Shown in pieces: positions 45,664 to 56,788 of a DNA stretch of 64,000 bases. Under the pieces are notes generated by a model that was given only the letters and a program-made list of their open reading frames with translations, searched no databases and was not told the origin of the DNA. A program made the translations under genes and the position numbers. Numbering within the stretch: position 1 is the first letter of the stretch; each line of letters opens with the position of its first letter. Source of the stretch: Hofstenia miamia (lineage: Eukaryota > Xenacoelomorpha > Acoela); contig SCFE01000004.1 of assembly GCA_004352715.1 (NCBI GenBank), positions 1,976,453-2,040,452 on the forward strand, in the 5' to 3' direction.

Positions 45664-45734
45664 TGATTCGTAGTGTAAGATAAACACAGCTGTACAATTG
45701 TACAGAAGATGTGAGTTTAAATCTCACCGAATCA
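45664..45734 (+). tRNA. tRNA-like sequence, probably a pseudogene or SINE head
   Basis: A near-cloverleaf of 71 nt: acceptor stem TGATTCG pairs with CGAATCA (7 bp). The D arm is GTGT/ACAC with a 7-nt loop. The T arm is GTGAG-TTTAAAT-CTCAC (5 bp, 7-nt loop), with a 5-nt variable region. The anticodon arm is the palindrome CTGTACAATTGTACAG, which leaves a 6-nt loop, so no anticodon can be assigned. The T loop lacks the TTC of nuclear tRNA genes and no T-run follows. A nuclear copy of an AT-rich mitochondrial tRNA or a decayed tRNA gene both fit. Confidence 0.4.
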
Positions 45735-46850
45735 AAACGGCAATAATGCTATTGCACAATATTTTCTCCTCACAAACTTATGTATATTGCATTTTATTTT
45801 AGAGCAAAAAGATCAATAAATTTGATTGTGTTTGATTTCGCATATTCTAATTAACAATGAAGTAACAGAAATCTTACCTTTTAATGTTGATTTTAATGTA
45901 TTTAAGCCAAAGCATACATCAATGAAAAACCATATAGAGGGTTCTTCAAAGATACACACTAGGATAACGCAGAAAAATTTTCACATAAAACCTAAAAATA
46001 TTTCAATAAACAAGCCATACTATTGGGAGACTAATTCGTTAAATATAATAAAGCAATTTATTCTAACAAATTAAACTTATTATTTCAAATGGTCTCAATG
46101 CCTTCGCTACTGAATACTGAGTGTTTTAGGTGATGTTGCTGCCCGATCATTCTATATACAATATAACGCCGTTTACGACATGCTCTTTGCAATTCTTTAT
46201 AGTATTCTATTTATAAGCTGGAAGCACCTTAGAACACTAGCTATAATATTATAAATCATAATTTAATTCTATTATAACAATATTACATCCCAATTAAAAC
46301 GAATTTCCAAATTCCATTAAATTAGTGTCTCAAATACTACCAATGAACCGAAAAAAAGAACCAACCCACTTGATGACTGATTATTTGGCAAGAAGCTTAA
46401 TGTTAAATATAGTCTTGCGTTTTACATATTGCTAGGGGTAGGATTTTGGATTTTTAGTTCGTAATTTTTAATTTCTTAGTTTTTTGGAGTCACTATCGGC
46501 GGATGTGTCGATTAGGGATTTGGAAGTTTGCGAATTCCGGAACTTGAAAATTTAAAATTGTTTAAAAATATATTGATTAAGAATATTATATCAATAGAGG
46601 ACCCAGTTCAAGTGATGTCTTTAAAAGTTTATTAAACTTTAATCCTAACCCTTCAGCCCAACCATTGAAATTGCATTGCATTTCATCATATTGATTAATT
46701 TCTTGCTAAATTTTTAAGTTTTGTGTGAGGGATTAGGGTTAGAGTTTATAATTTTATGACAATATTTAGGCCTGAAACCACAATAAATATTTCCGCGCGG
46801 TATTCCCGAGATAATTGGTTGTGATTAGAATATTCATTGTTTGTTCGCTA
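45735..46850. other. AT-rich intergenic, one weak open frame
   Basis: A plus-strand open stretch around 45,826-46,074 follows a possible acceptor (tattttag at about 45,802) but shows no recognised domain. Otherwise nothing is seen. Confidence 0.3.
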
Positions 46851-46852
46851 TT

Positions 46853-48146
46853 AAATTTGGCGAACTTGTAGAATAGCGACACGTGGAGCACGCCGTAACA
46901 CGCGGACAAATTAAACACTAATTTAGGGTCAAAAGCGATAGGAAATACAATAAAATACTCAAAAAGTTTAAAATAATCGATATAGACCGATAACTTGTCA
47001 TAATTCAGCATATTTGTGGCACGCGATAGCACGCGTAATATATTTAAGCAATATAGCATATAAAACCGCGAGGTCATATAATAATAATTATGTTTAACTA
47101 AAAAATAACAAAATATAATCGTATACTTAAGCAAATCTATAAACTTTTGGTTTAAATCAAGTTTTGATCTTTAGTAAATTTCTTCATTAATGGCAAGGAC
47201 TACAGCAAATTTCAGCGAAAACATCTCACCAAAAAACACTATTACAATGAAAATGGTCATACACTATAAGCGATTATATATTAAAATGATATGAAGTGGC
47301 TATATATGGGGGTGATGTCTTCGTCAGGCATTCGATGCAAGCTCTAATCTTTTTCAGAATTTAGCAATATCACTAAACAAAAATTTGATTATTTTATTGA
47401 CTAAATAGTAAAGCAAACCTTAATAAACCTTAGTTTGTAATATAATGAAATGAAAATTGTAGTTAATATTAAAATTTTGAAAATCCATATTACTATATTA
47501 AATTGAAATTTACGGCTTATTTAATGTAACTCTATCAGGATTTTCGAGATTTCGGAATGTTAAGAACTCGAACTCGAAAAAGCTCGCAAAACTCGATCGG
47601 AAGAACTCGAAAGAGAAATCATCAAAACTCGAACACGATCGAAAATACCGTAAAAATTAAATTATTTTAAATTTCAATTTCTTTGCCAATCACAAACAAC
47701 TATTTTTTAGCTTAAAATAACAGTACAATAAATGTTTTTACCCAAACAAACTCGGAATTAGAATAAAACTCGATCGAACTCGGAATTCCCTTTAAGAAAA
47801 TACTCGAACCGCAAAAACTTGAAGTTGGTCCGAGTAACTCGAACTCGATTTGAAAACCCTCAACTGTATTATTATACAAATTTTTCTTCAAAAATTGTGA
47901 TCAATTGAATTCATATGTATTTTGCTTGTAAAAGCCTAAAAAAGGACAATTGTTATTCCAATTAATGAACATATTTCACTTAAGATAAAGACTTGATTTA
48001 AATCAAAAGTTTATAAATTTGCTATATCGATTATATTTTGAGTATTTTATTGTATTTCCTATCGTTTTTGACCCTAAATTAGTGGTTATTTAGTTCCCGT
48101 GTTACGCGTGCTCCGCGTGTCGCTATTCTACAAGTTCGCCATTAAA
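46853..48146. mobile_element. 1.3-kb element with long inverted ends
   Basis: The outer sequences are inverted copies: ggcgaacttgtagaatagcg followed by acac at 46,858, and the complement at 48,116-48,140. Homology continues inward through cactaatttagggtcaaaa, taggaaatacaataaaatac and, after a gap in one arm, ataaacttttg-tttaaatcaag. The left arm spans about 46,855-47,165 and the right about 47,985-48,146. The interior carries a hAT-type MITE (47,536-47,861). No transposase is visible, so it is non-autonomous. Superfamily unknown. Confidence 0.65.
47536..47861. mobile_element. hAT-type MITE, CpG-rich copy
   Basis: Opposite orientation to the copy at 21,057-21,411. Ends CAGGATTTTCGAGATTTCGG and, inverted, GAGGGTTTTCAAATCGAG. 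Flanked by AACTCTAT (47,528-47,535) and AACTGTAT (47,862-47,869), an 8-bp target duplication with one mismatch. It is dense in TCGA and CGAG motifs and keeps the CpGs that are TpG or CpA in the other copy. Confidence 0.85.
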
Positions 48147-49590
48147 TTAATTTTACTCACGTATTTAATCAAAATAATCTAAAGCATTTGATTTTCTCGG
48201 CATAATTCACGTAAATATTCATCGTGTGTTTTCATTAAATTGAAACGTAGTGGACGACAATTATAAGCCTATTGAATCGGTGCTGCAGAATTAAAATATT
48301 AAAGTAACAGTCCCTGTGAAGATTTTCAAAAAATTGAATTTTTGCTGTTGCTGGTATTGCCTTTTGCATCTCTATTTTGCCTTAATGCCGAAAAATCCTG
48401 GGATTGGAATTTTGATTGAATGTATTAGTAGCCATAGCTAGGGGTGTAAATAATTAAATGCACTATTATAATTTATATTTTGATTAGTGACAAATATATA
48501 GGTGCAATGTCCAATATTTCCACATAATTCGTGCACTATTGTGTTCTGCTTAAACTACAATATGATAGTTGTTTTCGTTTTAAATTATATTTTATTAATA
48601 AAAGCGACATTATGGCCGAACTAAAGCAGGTCGCTTTCTTTAAAAATAGGTTCATGTGTATTATAAGATGTACTTCGTATCAATTTGTAAAACATTAAAT
48701 AAATCAGAATGCACAAAGTGATGAGGACTTTTTGTTATAGTCTCCTTAAGGTTATGGAAATTATAAAATCACATCACATCGTTAATTATTTCGGTGGTTA
48801 GACGTGCCCAATCACACAGTCTAACTGTATCCAAATTCAAACACAAAATCTTGAAATACATTTAATGCAAATGCAGTTCATTATCGCTACTTAAACATTG
48901 AAGTAATATACACATGTTCATTAATTTAAAAACAAAAGTATTTGATAATTGACTTAAAATAAACCATGCTGAAAGCAGATGGTAAGAATTCACAATTTTT
49001 TCAAATTATTCACGATTGAAAAGTGCAAATTTTAGCTGTTACACTTAATAAGTGCACTGTTAGCTTAATCCAAAATACACGTATTGGACTTATTTTTTAG
49101 CGCCCCTGTTAGTGGCTAAGCAGATGTTTGTTGAAAATAACTACTCAAAAAGAGAATTAATCGGTTTTGAACTATTCCACTGCATGTAGCAAGAGACTCA
49201 TTAACAGGTCCTGTTTCATTCTTGGATATACAGTATTGACTAATAGTAATGAAACGCTGTGTGATAAGATAATGAAGCACCCACTATTCTCGAGACATGT
49301 TGTCTGGGAAAATGTCAATTGCGCCATTGATGAGGCAACATATTGTTTACAACAATGTGATGTTCGAAGCAATAATTTTTAATATTATTTTCACTCAAAT
49401 CCGACATCAAAGTTTAACCTACCCATTGATGGTGATTAAAAGTATTAAAACACCAGTTTTGTAATTACACATTTCTATTTAATATTTCAGAAATCGTTGT
49501 TTACTTTCGCAAAATACGTAATTGCTATATTTTACGTCTGCAAAATCCCCAAATACCCATCTGAGGAATTTCGAAACTCATCATCAGCAA
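48147..49590. other. AT-rich intergenic, nothing recognised
   Basis: Contains an 8-bp inverted pair (AAAGCGAC near 48,601 and GTCGCTTT near 48,631). The two opposite open frames at 49,167-49,382 have no motif. Normal CpG content. Confidence 0.45.
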
Positions 49591-50375
49591 CCACTTGGAA
49601 GGTCTTCGGGTAAGGACAATATCTAGGCTTGTTAATTCTTCAGCGTCAGCTATCAGTAGTCTAATTAAAAGATTTAATGCAGAAGGGTCGACCGAAGTCA
49701 AAAAGAAAACAGGGCGATCCTCTAAATCTATGCCTGGAGATATGCGTTTGCATCCAGAATAAGTAGGACAAACCCTACCCTTAATGCCACCCAGCTAATG
49801 CAATGCTTCTACAATGGGGCCTACAGCAGATCATCTGAGAAGAATTCTCCAGAAACTGAGCCTGGTGAGCAGTGTTGCAGTTCAAAAACCAAAAACCGCC
49901 AGAAAGCAGCGGATGGCTTGACTTAATTGGTGTCGCTCAAATCTGGTCAACAGAGACCAAGACTGGGCAAACATTGTGATTAGTGATGAGTCAAAAATAG
50001 AGTTGCATCCACTATTGTGAGACGACCTCCAGGTTCAGAGCAACATTGGAAGCCAAAGTATACTGCAAAAACTGAAATTTGGAGGTGGATCCTTAATGAT
50101 TTGGGGTTCATAAAAAAATGTGGCCTCTGAAAAGTTGTTGATACAAACCTTAACAGTCGAGAATATTGTTCTCTTCGTTCCCAAAACCGCCTTCCTTACC
50201 TTAGCCACGATGATGTATTTCAACATGTCGGTGCTTCTTGGCACACAGCGCAAGCAATAAAACAATTTCTTGAAGAAAATGGGATTGCACTTTTTGGAGA
50301 CTGGCCAGCCCAGTCTACGGACTTAAATATGATAGAAAATTTTTGGGGCAGTCTTAAGAATTAGAATTCAGTTTT
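49590..50375 (+). pseudogene. Tc1-type transposase remnant
   Basis: Fragments in the Tc1 order across shifting frames: an HTH-like region with an RFNAEGSTEVKKKTGRSS stretch (about 49,672), a TNPTLNATQLMQ-like stretch (about 49,778), ADHLRRILQKLSLVSSVAVQ (about 49,825), KPKTARKQRMA, DWANIVISDESKIELHP (about 49,965, carrying the first catalytic Asp), FQHVGASWHTAQAIKQFLEE (about 50,219), DWPAQSTDLNMIENFWGSLK (about 50,302, the last catalytic motif, with Glu in ENFW). The block with the second Asp reads QHVGASWHT, where Tc1 usually has QDNAPVH-like sequence, so the site is lost. Several stops. Terminal repeats not identified. Confidence 0.8.
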
Positions 50376-50599
50376 CGCGTAGAAATCTTCTAATGGTTCG
50401 TCAAATTGACTATATTGTGTGCAGAAATTGCAATTCAGTTCAGACATTTGCAATAATGGCCTGGTTAAAATAAGGATAACGAGCTCTTTATTCATTAATA
50501 AATAATGACAAAGATGTGCTTAAAAAACAAAATTATTAATCTGAAGCATTTATCAAACAAAACAATAGTGTTCCCAGGCCTGCATTTTTTTAGAAGCAC

Positions 50600-52769
50600 C
50601 TACTATGTTCTTGTGGCTTAAAAGGTTATGTTTTAACGCTCTCTTGAAGATATTAATATTTTTGATAATCTAATTTCTGCATCTAATTTATTCCATTCTC
50701 TTGCTGTGTAATACAAAGGAATCTTGAAAATATTTGGACTGGTTTAATACTGCTACAATGCATGACTGATTTCGAGAATTATATTTTACAATAGGGTCCA
50801 TAAATTTTAGGGAATCTGTTAGCTTATTTGCGTGTTTGTACATTGTAACTAAACTCATAAATTTGATGATATACTTAGGAGTTAGTAACCTGTATTTTGA
50901 TAAATATTTTCTAGTTAATTGTTTATCAATGTTGAATAGTGTCCATATGGCTCTATTATAGACACTATTTATTCTTTCATTTTGGTATATATTTAAGGAA
51001 TTCAAAATTGTGTATGCTTACAAGAATGGACTAATGACGAAAGAATTTGTAAGAAATGATTCCAGCAAAATGTTTTTCAATTATCTGAATGTATTGGATT
51101 CCTTGGTTCATTTTTCTTAATTCGCTGCTTATAAATTCGTTAAAGTTCAAAGAGTTATCTATTTGGACACCTAAATATGTAATTGTGCTGGATTGTTCCA
51201 CTGTTGTTTCTTTGAAATTTAAATTGATTCCCTTGACTATGATTTTACAAATATTTGAAAAAAAATATCGTGAATTGTGTTTTTTCTATATTTATTGTTA
51301 ATTGATTTTGGTTGAAATAATGAATAATCTTTTCTAAACTTAATTCAATAATTTTAGAGGCCATGCGAGGACTTGGGTTCTTTGCAATTATACATGTGTA
51401 ATCAGCGTATTGGAAAATCGTACTATCCCTGATTTGATTACTTATGTCATTGATGTAAATAGAAAACAGTAGTGGACCCAACACTGTTCCCTGTGGAACT
51501 CCTTTTATGGGTATTTGATATTCATAGTAGATATTTCCCAATTTTACACGTTGCATTCTCTTAGTTAGAAAGCAATTTATTAATTCAACACTGTTATTAT
51601 CAAAACCATTTGCAATTAATTTTTGACATAGTATGATGTGTTTCATGCTGTCAAAGGCTTTGCTGAGGTCAAGCAAAGCTTCTGCTGTACTACAATCATT
51701 ATTTAAGTTAAGGCGAATGTTTTCAATTACACTTAACAAAGCATCTGTCGTAGAATATTTAGCTCTATTGTGGCTATTGAGACATTCGTATATTTGATTA
51801 CTTAGGTTTTTTTCAAAGATTTTGGCGAATGGATTTGTGATTGAAATTGGTCTATAATTGGAAGCAACTAATGGGTTTCCTTTTTTGAAGATTGGTGAAA
51901 CATCTGGCAATTTAAGTCGTTGTGGGAATTTTGCCTGTCTTTTTGAGTAGTTGAAAATAAATAGAAGCGGGTCGACAAACTGCAGAATAAATTTTTTAAT
52001 AATTGAAAAAGGAATATTTCCTTCCCCACAGGATTTATTTACATCAAGGCTTGCGATGGTTTTAAGCAAAGTTCTTTGTTATGAAATTAAAACTAAATGA
52101 AGAGTTCCTTTTTTAGGAAGCTTAACTGTTGTTACTGCACTATGAAATGTACCCTGCCTTATAAATCTGTGGTTGAGATGATGAGCTATTTCTTTTTGAT
52201 TGCTTACTTCTTTTTTGTTAATATATAAACTTGTGAGGCGTGTATCTAGTTCTTTACTCCTGTTTAGGAACCTGTTCATAAAACGCCATTTGCTTGTAGT
52301 GAGCTTTCCATCCGTAAATTTCTTATAGCATCGTGATCGCACTGTCCTCACCTTATGGTCTGTTTTAGCTAGGTTTGCAACATAGATCATTAGGTTGTGG
52401 TCTGAGAAACAATCAAATGTCAATGTTTTGAAATCAACTTGATTCAATCCTTTGATGAGTGCATAATCAATTAGGGAATTCATTCGAGAAGCTTTTTGCT
52501 GTTAATGATATACAGATCATGAATGTCACATAAGTTTCTAATATGGACTTCATCTGATCCCTTAAAGTAATTTATGTTAAAATCTCTAAGCAAAACAATT
52601 TCATCACTAATTTTTGACACTTCTGTAAGCTCATTTGACTTAAATACAATGAATTCTTTCTTAAAGTTATTTTTCTGATTGTAACTTAAATTCACAAATC
52701 TACACTGTCTTGTTTGCTTATTCAACAATTCTATCGAAATTGTTTCAAACACAGAATGGTTTGGTTCAA
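50600..52769 (-). pseudogene. LINE A (CR1/Jockey group): endonuclease and reverse transcriptase
   Basis: Minus-strand frames in order: endonuclease pieces 52,752-52,480 (with LLRDFNINYF and an IIN end) and 52,483-52,079 (LIDYALIKG, then CFSDHNLMIYV, the SDH active-site motif); reverse transcriptase 52,069-51,245 with KKGNPLVASNYRPISITNPF, LLDLSKAFDSMKH, GVPQGTVLGPLLFSIYINDI and the catalytic box reading YADYT instead of YADDT; thumb and C-terminus to about 50,600 (52-50.7 kb). The YADD change and three frame breaks show this copy is dead. Its upstream region (esterase-like ORF and 2A motif) continues beyond the n at 52,770. Confidence 0.8.
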
Positions 52770-52770
52770 N

Positions 52771-53101
52771 CTAGTTGTACAATCAATGTTGGACGATTGT
52801 GGAGAGTTTGTAATTGTTGTTAAATCGTCTAAAACATTGTTAACATCAGAGTGGCTAACAATGGCTAAATTTGAATTTTCCGCCCAAGTTTCAACATTCA
52901 TGTTGATTGCTTGTTTATAAAGGCAAGATTTTCGTCTAGTTTCTGAAATAATTTGTGAAGCGGGGTTTTCGCCTTGGAAAATAAGATATCTTGAGCATAT
53001 TTTTCACTTGCAATACCATAAAATATAAAATTGAAGATTTTTTGAGAGAGAGCATTAGACATGCAACCATCACTGTGGTGTCCCATAATAATAATAATAA
53101 T
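52771..53101 (-). pseudogene. LINE A ORF1 N-terminal fragment (contig piece 1)
   Basis: On the minus strand this begins at an (ATT)n run and encodes HHSDGCMSNALSQKIFNFIF, then KYAQDILFSKAKTPLHKLFQ and MNVETWAENSNLAIVSHSD. 52,771-52,961 is repeated at 54,774-54,961 and about 52,975-53,100 at 53,170-53,302. Flanked by single-n joins, so the repetition is probably an assembly effect. Confidence 0.55.
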
Positions 53102-53102
53102 N

Positions 53103-53282
53103 GTGCGATTCTTGTAAAAAATTGAGAAGGCTTCACTATTTGGATTATATAATTGCACGTCAGAACCCNTCGCCTTGGAAAATAAGATATCTTGAGCATA
53201 TTTTTCACTTGCAATACCATAAAATATAAAATTGAAGATTTTTTGAGAGAGAGCATTAGACATGCAACCATCACTGTGGTGT
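53103..53282 (-). pseudogene. LINE A ORF1 fragments (contig pieces 2 and 3)
   Basis: 53,103-53,168 gives a short minus-strand piece (SDVQLYNPNSEAFSIFYKNR). 53,170-53,282 repeats the N-terminal piece of ORF1 before an (ATT)n run. Single n at 53,102 and 53,169. Confidence 0.45.
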
Positions 53283-53544
53283 CCCATAATAATAATAATA
53301 ATAATGTTAGAAGTTACAGAGCAGAGGCTTGCAGGGCAAGTGAGAGAGTTACAGTTGGATGAGAGTAGGGGGAAAAAGAGAGGTGAACAGGCTAAGCAAA
53401 GGGAAGATGAAGTGATAGATGTTGAAGTGGTAGAAGCAGCAGACGCAGAAACTGAAGCAGCAATCAGGGAAATGATGAAGGAAGAAATAGGTGAGAGTAC
53501 TAGGTTGCCAGTTCCAAGAGGAGTTAAGAAAAGCAAGCTAGCAG
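53283..53544 (+). pseudogene. R4/Dong-like element, N-terminal fragment
   Basis: Starts in a (TAA)n run and continues with MLEVTEQRLAGQVRELQLDE, an acidic stretch, and ESTRLPVPRGVKKSKLA, matching the protein encoded at 38,285-38,825 (minus). It ends at the n at 53,545 and resumes at 54,007. Confidence 0.65.
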
Positions 53545-53545
53545 N

Positions 53546-54005
53546 ATGTTTCCGTTACTGCATAAATGCAATTTTGGCCTAGTTTTTCTGTTATTTCTAA
53601 ATATTGGGATCTATGTGGACTTAGAATACGCGCATTTAAGTATACATACTTAAGATTAAGTTTAAATTTTTTGACAATATTTCTTAACTCCAAATAGATA
53701 TGAGGCCCTGGGTTTACCTCAATATCAACAGATCTAATTAAGATAATGATTAAGTATGGCAAAAGAAGTTGACATGTCTGGAGTTTGCACAATATCGTAA
53801 GGTCAAAGTGCACATTTTTAGCTTGATTTGAAAATCGAATATAGAAGTGTTTTTTCGAAAAAACACAATGTGGCCACTCATAAAGTATGGAGTAAAAAGT
53901 ATGCATAGAATACTGTTTGCCTTGTTGCAGCTTTTCATAGTGGTGAAAATAAACTTTGATTTGCTTAACAATAGCTGCAAGTCCTTGTTTAGATAGATGA
54001 ATTCC
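53546..54005 (-). CDS. LINE A: end of esterase-like ORF1, 2A-like motif, start of endonuclease
   Basis: One open minus-strand frame. It enters with IHLSKQGLAAIVKQIKVYFH (about 54,003), which resembles the last block (His-containing) of SGNH-type hydrolases. A hydrophobic stretch (LLLPYLIIILIRS) leads into DIEVNPGP at 53,726-53,703, the consensus D-(V/I)-E-x-NPGP of 2A ribosome-skipping peptides, where translation releases after Gly and resumes at Pro. The same frame goes on with YVYLNARILSPHRSQYLEIT and IYAVTET, the first strands of the APE endonuclease (L-N-x-R, ETW). So ORF1 and the endonuclease-RT protein appear to be made from one frame and separated by 2A, as known for some CR1-type LINEs of sea urchin and other animals. 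Confidence 0.7.
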
Positions 54006-54006
54006 N

Positions 54007-54335
54007 GGGAAATGATGAAGGAAGAAATAGGTGAGAGTACTAGGTTGCCAGTTCCAAGAGGAGTTAAGAAAAGCAAGCTAGCAGTAGAGACAGCAAGGGT
54101 CAATAAAGTGTTGGAGAGGATAGATGATATGAGTGTAACAGAAGTAAATAGCTTAGTGTATACAGGTGCATGTGAAGTGCTGAAGAATGTAGGCATGGAA
54201 ATGAAGAAGAAAAGGCGACAAGAAGATAAGGGAGACAGAAAGCCAGCATGGCAAAAATTAGGCAGCAAATAGGGAAGATCAGGACAAGTAAGGCAGTGCA
54301 GGGAAGGTAAGGGGAAGACTATAGAAACTGCAAGA
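54007..54335 (+). pseudogene. R4/Dong-like element, N-terminal fragment continued
   Basis: Repeats EMMKEEIGESTRLPVPRGVK from the previous piece, then VETARVNKVLERIDDMSVTE, a Lys-rich block and RKPAWQKLGSK before a stop. Bounded by n at 54,006 and 54,336. Confidence 0.6.
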
Positions 54336-54336
54336 N

Positions 54337-54961
54337 ATTATCAAATAAAAAATGTTGAAATACTTTAATAATATCAATTCTTTGACTGTTTTTTGCGAGT
54401 TCATTCAGTTCATTATTGAAGTAATATATGTAGGCATTTTTTTACATTTTATCCTTTCTTACAATGGGTGTGATTTCGGTTAGCACTAATTTCTTTGGGG
54501 TGAACTTTTCTTCCACTACTTTTTACATGCAGTTTGAATTCCTGTTGCTTTACTTTTTTCACTTGTTGCGTTTAATGCATCTATTAAACCAGTGTTTAGT
54601 ATAACAGTGTTAATGTGCTGCTTTCGATAAGATTTCACTATATCAATAAGGCCGGTGGTATCTTTTCCAGGATATGAATGAAAACTACATACCTCATTAT
54701 ATATCTGTTTTTTGGTATCAACGTATTTTGTAGTTTCCTTGACTAGGCTTTCTTTAAATTGTGGTGTTGATATGCTAGTTGTACAATCAATGTTGGACGA
54801 TTGTGGAGAGTTTGTAATTGTTGTTAAATCGTCTAAAACATTGTTAACATCAGAGTGGCTAACAATGGCTAAATTTGAATTTTCCGCCCAAGTTTCAACA
54901 TTCATGTTGATTGCTTGTTTATAAAGGCAAGATTTTCGTCTAGTTTCTGAAATAATTTGTG
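54337..54961 (-). pseudogene. LINE A ORF1 with SGNH-esterase-like region
   Basis: The frame from 54,905 encodes an acidic, Ser/Thr-rich start (MNVETWAENSNLAIV), then CSFHSYPGKDTTGLIDIVKS and INTVILNTGLIDALN, which follow the pattern of the SGNH blocks 'SYPGxT' and 'V-I-(I/L)-x-x-G-T-N-D' (here GLID). After a stop at about 54,525 a second frame gives KLVLTEITPIVRKDK and NELNELAKNSQRIDIIKVF, resembling the next SGNH strand and the N-x-L helix. Esterase domains of this type are known in ORF1 of CR1-group LINEs. The altered GTND block and the stop mean this copy is not functional. The assignment is by pattern only. Confidence 0.5.
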
Positions 54962-55961
54962 NNNNNNNNNNNNNNNNNNNNNNNNNNNNNNNNNNNNNNN
55001 NNNNNNNNNNNNNNNNNNNNNNNNNNNNNNNNNNNNNNNNNNNNNNNNNNNNNNNNNNNNNNNNNNNNNNNNNNNNNNNNNNNNNNNNNNNNNNNNNNNN
55101 NNNNNNNNNNNNNNNNNNNNNNNNNNNNNNNNNNNNNNNNNNNNNNNNNNNNNNNNNNNNNNNNNNNNNNNNNNNNNNNNNNNNNNNNNNNNNNNNNNNN
55201 NNNNNNNNNNNNNNNNNNNNNNNNNNNNNNNNNNNNNNNNNNNNNNNNNNNNNNNNNNNNNNNNNNNNNNNNNNNNNNNNNNNNNNNNNNNNNNNNNNNN
55301 NNNNNNNNNNNNNNNNNNNNNNNNNNNNNNNNNNNNNNNNNNNNNNNNNNNNNNNNNNNNNNNNNNNNNNNNNNNNNNNNNNNNNNNNNNNNNNNNNNNN
55401 NNNNNNNNNNNNNNNNNNNNNNNNNNNNNNNNNNNNNNNNNNNNNNNNNNNNNNNNNNNNNNNNNNNNNNNNNNNNNNNNNNNNNNNNNNNNNNNNNNNN
55501 NNNNNNNNNNNNNNNNNNNNNNNNNNNNNNNNNNNNNNNNNNNNNNNNNNNNNNNNNNNNNNNNNNNNNNNNNNNNNNNNNNNNNNNNNNNNNNNNNNNN
55601 NNNNNNNNNNNNNNNNNNNNNNNNNNNNNNNNNNNNNNNNNNNNNNNNNNNNNNNNNNNNNNNNNNNNNNNNNNNNNNNNNNNNNNNNNNNNNNNNNNNN
55701 NNNNNNNNNNNNNNNNNNNNNNNNNNNNNNNNNNNNNNNNNNNNNNNNNNNNNNNNNNNNNNNNNNNNNNNNNNNNNNNNNNNNNNNNNNNNNNNNNNNN
55801 NNNNNNNNNNNNNNNNNNNNNNNNNNNNNNNNNNNNNNNNNNNNNNNNNNNNNNNNNNNNNNNNNNNNNNNNNNNNNNNNNNNNNNNNNNNNNNNNNNNN
55901 NNNNNNNNNNNNNNNNNNNNNNNNNNNNNNNNNNNNNNNNNNNNNNNNNNNNNNNNNNNNN
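54962..55961. other. Assembly gap (1,000 n)
   Basis: Exactly 1,000 n, so a placeholder of unknown true length. Confidence 0.95.
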
Positions 55962-56207
55962 GAAATAGAAAGGCTGTGGAAGTTAAAGAAAGTTGAAGTA
56001 GTCCCGGTAGTTGTAGGAGCACTAGGAGCAGTGAGTAAGAAGCACAAGAGATACTTGGAGGAGTTGGGAGTACCAAAGTGGTGAGGAGCAGTAGCACAGA
56101 AGGCAGCATTGTTAGGAACAGCTAGAGTCCTGAGGAAAGCTCTCAGACTCCCTGGGAACTGGTGAGTTCCCCGAGCTGAGAGGAATACCAGCATGAAGCT
56201 GTGCGAA

Positions 56208-56208
<1 letters not shown>
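55962..56208 (+). pseudogene. R4/Dong-like element, C-terminus and 3' UTR
   Basis: Emerging from the gap, the frame reads EIERLWKLKKVEVVPVVVGA followed by LG and a basic helix ending VPKW (stop at 56,082-56,084). The stretch RLW-x(4)-V-x-VVPVVVGALG is the conserved end of the restriction-like-endonuclease proteins of the R2/R4/NeSL group. A short, GC-richer 3' UTR (ctcagactccctgggaactg and gagttccccgagctgagagg) with hairpin potential leads directly into (TAA)n. Such 3' UTRs are normally recognised by the element's own reverse transcriptase. Confidence 0.7.

Positions 56209-56244
<36 letters not shown>
56209..56244. repeat. (TAA)n at the 3' end of the R4/Dong-like element
   Basis: Twelve TAA units follow immediately after the 3' UTR. 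On the other side begins the 3' end of LINE B in the opposite direction. Confidence 0.85.
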
Positions 56245-56245
<1 letters not shown>

Positions 56246-56788
56246 CAAAAGCAATTTATTGCTGCAAAAACTATAAACTACAAAATTGCAAAAAGCTATT
56301 TACAAATATAATAAATATATATAATATTAAAATGTGTGTGTGCATTTTATACAAAATTTTTAAAGGAGTGTAGTGTATTATTGTCATTAAGTATGCATTG
56401 TCTGTGAAAGAGGAATGTTCGCACTTTTTTTCTAAATTTTTTGTAGTTAATTTCCATTTTAATTTCATGGTCTAAGTTATTCCAAATTTTCGTTGCTACA
56501 TGGTGAAAACTATTTGAATGTTTATCTAAGCATAAAAATTTTTGAGAACGTTCATTTAACTTAATATATTGTTTTAAAAATGAAAGAGAAGGTGTACCAG
56601 ATTTACACTTAAATAATATTGATACCATATGCATTTGAATTCTATAATAAGGAGCTAATATTTTACATGTATATTGAATTCGATAGACGGATGAACTGTC
56701 ATGTTTTTGCGCAAAGTTAAGTGTTTTAAGAGACCAATTGAAAGTTTTAGACAGAAGTATGCGATATTTTGAATTTATGTTTGTAAAG
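56245..56788 (-). pseudogene. LINE B (CR1/Jockey group), C-terminal region
   Basis: Minus-strand frame from 56,788 to 56,347: LLSKTFNWSLKTLNFAQ, YRIQMHMVSILFKCKSGTPS, RSQKFLCLDKHSNSFHHVAT, KIWNNLDHEIKM and a basic end. The run of R-x-x-F...F-x-x-x-A-x-x-x-W-N-x-L is the usual C-terminus of Jockey/CR1-group reverse transcriptases. 3' of the stop, a short AT-rich UTR reaches the TAA repeat. The upstream part of the protein lies in fragments at 58,963-60,259. Confidence 0.75.

Noticed and set aside
49167-49382. Opposed 66-71 residue frames
   Set aside because: Mutual shadows without motif, signal peptide or splice sites. Likely chance.
51089-51301. Plus-strand frame
   Set aside because: Antisense to the LINE A reverse transcriptase thumb.
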